Source of the DNA: Hypericibacter adhaerens
GTDB taxonomy: Bacteria; Pseudomonadota; Alphaproteobacteria; Dongiales; Dongiaceae
Length of the DNA: 64,000 nucleotides
Direction of reading: 5' to 3'
Assembly (NCBI RefSeq): GCF_008728835.1
Contig: NZ_CP042582.1
Location: forward strand, 4,757,001-4,821,000
Below are positions 61,686-64,000 of the stretch, piece by piece. The translations under genes were made by a program, and so were the position numbers. Under the pieces are notes generated by a model that did not search any database, had not been told where the DNA came from, and saw only the letters and a list, made by a program, of their open reading frames with translations. Within the stretch, counting starts at the first letter, position 1, and each line of letters opens with the position of its first letter.

Positions 61686-62096
61686 ATGGCGAAGATCAGC
61701 CACCATGCCGCGCTCATCTACACCATGGTGATGGTGTCGGCATCCGACCGGAACATGACCGATGCCGAGCTGGCCTCGATCGGCGACATGGTGCTGCATC
61801 TGCCCGTGTTCGAGGATTTCGACCGCAAGAAGCTGACCAGGGTCGGCGCCGACTGCGCGAGGCTGCTGCAGGAAGACGACGGTCTGGAGCAGGCCTTCGC
61901 GCTGATCAAGAAGGCGCTGCCGAAGAAGCTGCGCGAGACCGCCTATGCGCTCGCCTGCGAAGTGGCGGCGGCCGACGGCAAGGCGACGCAGGAAGAGCTG
62001 CGGCTGCTCGAGCTGATTCGCGATCATCTCAGCATCGACCGGCTGACCGCGGCCGCCATCGAGCGCGGCGCCCGCGCGCGGCACCAGACGGTCTAG
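61686..62096 (+). CDS. TerB-like (tellurite-resistance fold) protein
   Basis: A 136-residue all-helical protein with the TerB signature: YALACEVAAADGKATQEELR with the acidic D/E residues for a metal, followed by LLELIRDHLSID. The usual TerC/TerD partners are absent. Role unknown, perhaps stress or metal related. The open frame extends to 61407, but an AGGGGAAGAG ribosome site places the start at 61686. Confidence 0.88.
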   Translation: MAKISHHAALIYTMVMVSASDRNMTDAELASIGDMVLHLPVFEDFDRKKLTRVGADCARLLQEDDGLEQAFALIKKALPKKLRETAYALACEVAAADGKATQEELRLLELIRDHLSIDRLTAAAIERGARARHQTV

Positions 62097-62156
62097 AGCC
62101 AACGGCACAGCGGCGGCACCGCCTCTTCCTGCCCGATCCGTCCGTCCCGCCCTTTC

Positions 62157-62184
62157 CGTCATCCCCGCTTTCGTGGGGATAACG
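62157..62184. repeat. half-element of the 82-bp palindrome family
   Basis: A single arm, cgtcatccccgctttcgtgg and its complement gggataacg, without the second arm. It lies between the TerB-like gene and petA. Confidence 0.75.
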
Positions 62185-62362
62185 GTGGGGGGCCCGCTCC
62201 TCTGCCTTAAGAATGCGTCATGAACGGGACATCGTGACGCGCCCGGTCTTTCGCCCCGGGAACGCCCCACCAAGTGACCTGACAGCAGCACCCTTTGAGG
62301 GTGGCAGGAACCTCCGCGAGCGCGGCCGACCAATCCCGCGGCTGGCGGGGAAAGGAGCGTCC

Positions 62363-63016
62363 ATGCCCGTGCAGTACGTCCCTCATGCGCCGCGCCCGGA
62401 AGGGTCGGCGGCACCCGGCACGGCAACGCGCCGCGACTTCCTCTATCTCGCGACGGCGGCGACCACGGCCATCGGCGTGATCTCGCTGGCCTGGCCCTTC
62501 ATCGACCAGATGGACCCGTCCGCGGACGTGATCGCGGCCGGCGGGCCGCTCACGGTCGATCTCTCGAAGATGCAGGCCGGGCAGCAGATCGTGGTGACCT
62601 GGCGCGGCCGACCCATCTTCATCGTCCGTCGCACGCCCGAAAGCCTGACCACCCTCAAATCGCCCGAGCTGCTGGCAAGACTGCGCGACCCGCAGTCGCA
62701 GTCGCACCAGCAGCCGCCTTATGCGGCGAACTGGTCGCGCTCGGCCAAGCCGGAATATGCGGTGCTGGTGGGGATCTGCACACATCTGGGCTGCGTGCCG
62801 TCGTTCCGCCCCACCGTGACGGCGGATTGGCCCGGCGGCTATCTCTGCCAGTGCCATGGCTCGAAATACGACCTGGCGGGCCGCGTCTATCGCGGCGTGC
62901 CGGCACCCCTGAACCTGCCGGTCCCGCCCTATCGTTTCGACAACGACGCGACGCTGGTGATCGGCGAGAACCCGCAAGGCACCGAGTACGCGCTCGAGGA
63001 TGTCGAGCAGCTGTGA
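62363..63016 (+). CDS. petA: ubiquinol-cytochrome c reductase Rieske subunit
   Basis: A 217-residue Rieske protein of the bc1 complex. A twin-arginine-like signal ([17 protein letters not shown], about 22-38) doubles as the membrane anchor. The [2Fe-2S] site is complete: CTHLGC and CQCHGSKYD. An AAAGGAG ribosome site supports the ATG at 62363. In most alphaproteobacteria petB and petC follow; here a convergent Sel1-repeat gene ends 51 bp downstream, so this petA stands alone. Confidence 0.95.
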   Translation: MPVQYVPHAPRPEGSAAPGTATRRDFLYLATAATTAIGVISLAWPFIDQMDPSADVIAAGGPLTVDLSKMQAGQQIVVTWRGRPIFIVRRTPESLTTLKSPELLARLRDPQSQSHQQPPYAANWSRSAKPEYAVLVGICTHLGCVPSFRPTVTADWPGGYLCQCHGSKYDLAGRVYRGVPAPLNLPVPPYRFDNDATLVIGENPQGTEYALEDVEQL

Positions 63017-63067
63017 GAGCGCCGGCGCGCGCTCACGAGCGCCCGGCGGCGGTCTCGCTCGGCGCTG

Positions 63068-64000
63068 CTACAGCCGCTGCGCGGTGACGCTGGCGCCCTG
63101 CTGGTTGGTGCCGACGAGCGAACGGCCGTCGCTGGAGAGCTGCAGCTTGTCGACGAAGCCGTTGCTCCAGGTGAGCGTGTAGCTGCCGCCCTCGCAGCTC
63201 CAGCGGCCGGCCGGTACCGGCGTGCCGCCGGTGGCCTGCTGGAAGCTCAGGCCCCCGTCGGGCGCGGCGCCGACGACGCCGCCGATGAACCAGTTCCAGT
63301 TCCCGACGATGCCGCTGCAGGCGTCGCCATTGCTGGCGAGGTTGCCGCCGCTGCCCAGGCTCGCGAGCGCCTTCTTCGCACCCGTATTGCCCTTGTCGGC
63401 CGCCTTCTGGTACCAGCGCCTGGCTTCCTCGATATCCTTCGAAACGCCGAGGCCCTGGGCGTAGATATCGCCCAGATCCTTCATCGCCCAGGACACGCCG
63501 CCATCGGCCGCCAGGCGAAGAAGGCGCTGAGCTTCCGCGTAGTCCTTCGGGACGCCGTCGCCCTGCATATAGAGCTCGCCCAGCGCGGCCTGCGCATCGG
63601 CATAGTTCTGGTCCGCCGCTGCCTTGTACCAGCGGACCGCCTCGGCGATGTTCCGCGTCTCGCCGTCGAAATCCTCGTCACCATAGTCGTAGGCGGAAGC
63701 GAGATCGTACTCGCCCCAGGCGAGGCCCTGATCGGCCGCCTTCTTGAACCAGCGCATCGCCTCATCGTAGTCGGGCGAAACATCGCCATAGCCGAAGTAG
63801 TAGAACTCGCCCACGACGGTCTGCGCCCGGGCGTCGCCTCGCTCCGCCAGCGGCTTCGCCAGACCGAAGGCCTTCTTGTCGTCCTCGGCGTCATAGGCGT
63901 CGAGCATGGCCTGAACATCCGCCGAGACCGGTGGCGTCGTGCCGGCCCCGGGGTCGCCGGAGGCGCCGCCGAGATTCGCGAGCGCCTTCTTGGCGTCCTC
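63068..64000 (-). CDS. Sel1-repeat protein, 5' end outside the window
   Basis: At least 310 residues. A methionine at 63907 looks like a start, but the frame stays open upstream to the window edge and continues another repeat end (EDAKKALANLGG), so the gene is partial at its 5' end. At least four Sel1 repeats of about 36 residues are visible (AMRWFKKAADQG, AVRWYKAAADQN, AQRLLRLAADGG, ARRWYQKAADKG). The C-terminal ~80 residues are a separate beta-rich domain (CSGIVGNWNWFIGG). Sel1 proteins scaffold protein complexes or signalling; no specific role can be given. Signal peptide is not visible in the window. Confidence 0.88.
   Translation of the reverse strand, partial: EDAKKALANLGGASGDPGAGTTPPVSADVQAMLDAYDAEDDKKAFGLAKPLAERGDARAQTVVGEFYYFGYGDVSPDYDEAMRWFKKAADQGLAWGEYDLASAYDYGDEDFDGETRNIAEAVRWYKAAADQNYADAQAALGELYMQGDGVPKDYAEAQRLLRLAADGGVSWAMKDLGDIYAQGLGVSKDIEEARRWYQKAADKGNTGAKKALASLGSGGNLASNGDACSGIVGNWNWFIGGVVGAAPDGGLSFQQATGGTPVPAGRWSCEGGSYTLTWSNGFVDKLQLSSDGRSLVGTNQQGASVTAQRL

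Overview
The window is a high-GC, densely coded stretch of a bacterial chromosome, most likely from an alphaproteobacterium of the Rhodospirillales type. The evidence is a class I (archaeal-type) lysyl-tRNA synthetase, the BolA / J-domain / CobS / CobT order of the aerobic B12 pathway, an Atm1-type exporter, a pseudo-EAL protein and a coiled-coil protein built like the Caulobacter polarity factors TipF and TipN, a DUF1127 protein, and dispersed palindromic intergenic repeats. I could not assign a species.

1-11.5 kb: bolA, a DMT-family exporter, a J-domain protein, cobS and cobT (cobaltochelatase), a secreted phytase-like esterase, cysH (APS reductase), rpmB, meaB and an Atm1-like ABC exporter. 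11.5-25.2 kb: an orphan protein resembling RTX-toxin lysine acyltransferases, a 1199-residue membrane-anchored coiled-coil protein with five 51-residue tandem repeats, methylmalonyl-CoA mutase, a class V aminotransferase, a receiver-domain protein, an unknown protein, a HAD hydrolase, the TipF-like pseudo-EAL protein, pyrD, and a LexA/S24-like regulator without its catalytic dyad. CobST, MeaB and the mutase form a B12 theme. 25.4-38.2 kb: a branched-chain-type aminotransferase, a GMC oxidoreductase, metA and metY (direct sulfhydrylation route to homocysteine, matching cysH), an alpha/beta hydrolase, DUF1127, a patatin, LysRS-I and a large DinG/XPD-type helicase.

38.2-43.1 kb is a foreign-looking, visibly AT-richer island. 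It carries a Gabija-type defence pair (UvrD-like GajB and OLD-family GajA, 4-nt overlap) and two unknown divergent genes whose start codons overlap within one CATG. The island is bracketed by two direct copies of the last ~200 bp of the upstream helicase gene: an intact left copy and a truncated, diverged right copy. No integrase or tRNA is visible.

43.4-47 kb: a CBS-GGDEF diguanylate cyclase, a glutathione S-transferase and a ZIP-like membrane protein with a cyclic-nucleotide-binding domain inserted in it. 47-61.4 kb: a colinear minus-strand cluster for a sugar acid, running from a FadR-type GntR regulator through a monooxygenase-fold protein, HpcH/HpaI aldolase, 2-hydroxyacid dehydrogenase, a complete sugar ABC importer, a D-apionate-lactonase-like protein, then OtnK, OtnC, OtnI and DenD homologues. 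These would import a C4/C5 sugar acid or lactone and convert it to central C3 metabolites. 61.6-64 kb: a TerB-like protein, a Rieske protein (petA) not followed by petB/petC, and a Sel1-repeat protein cut by the window edge.

Two families of intergenic repeats recur: an 82-bp paired palindrome (four full copies plus variants) and a C/G-tract palindrome (ccctccccc...gggggaggg) that in one case reaches into the 3' end of a gene.
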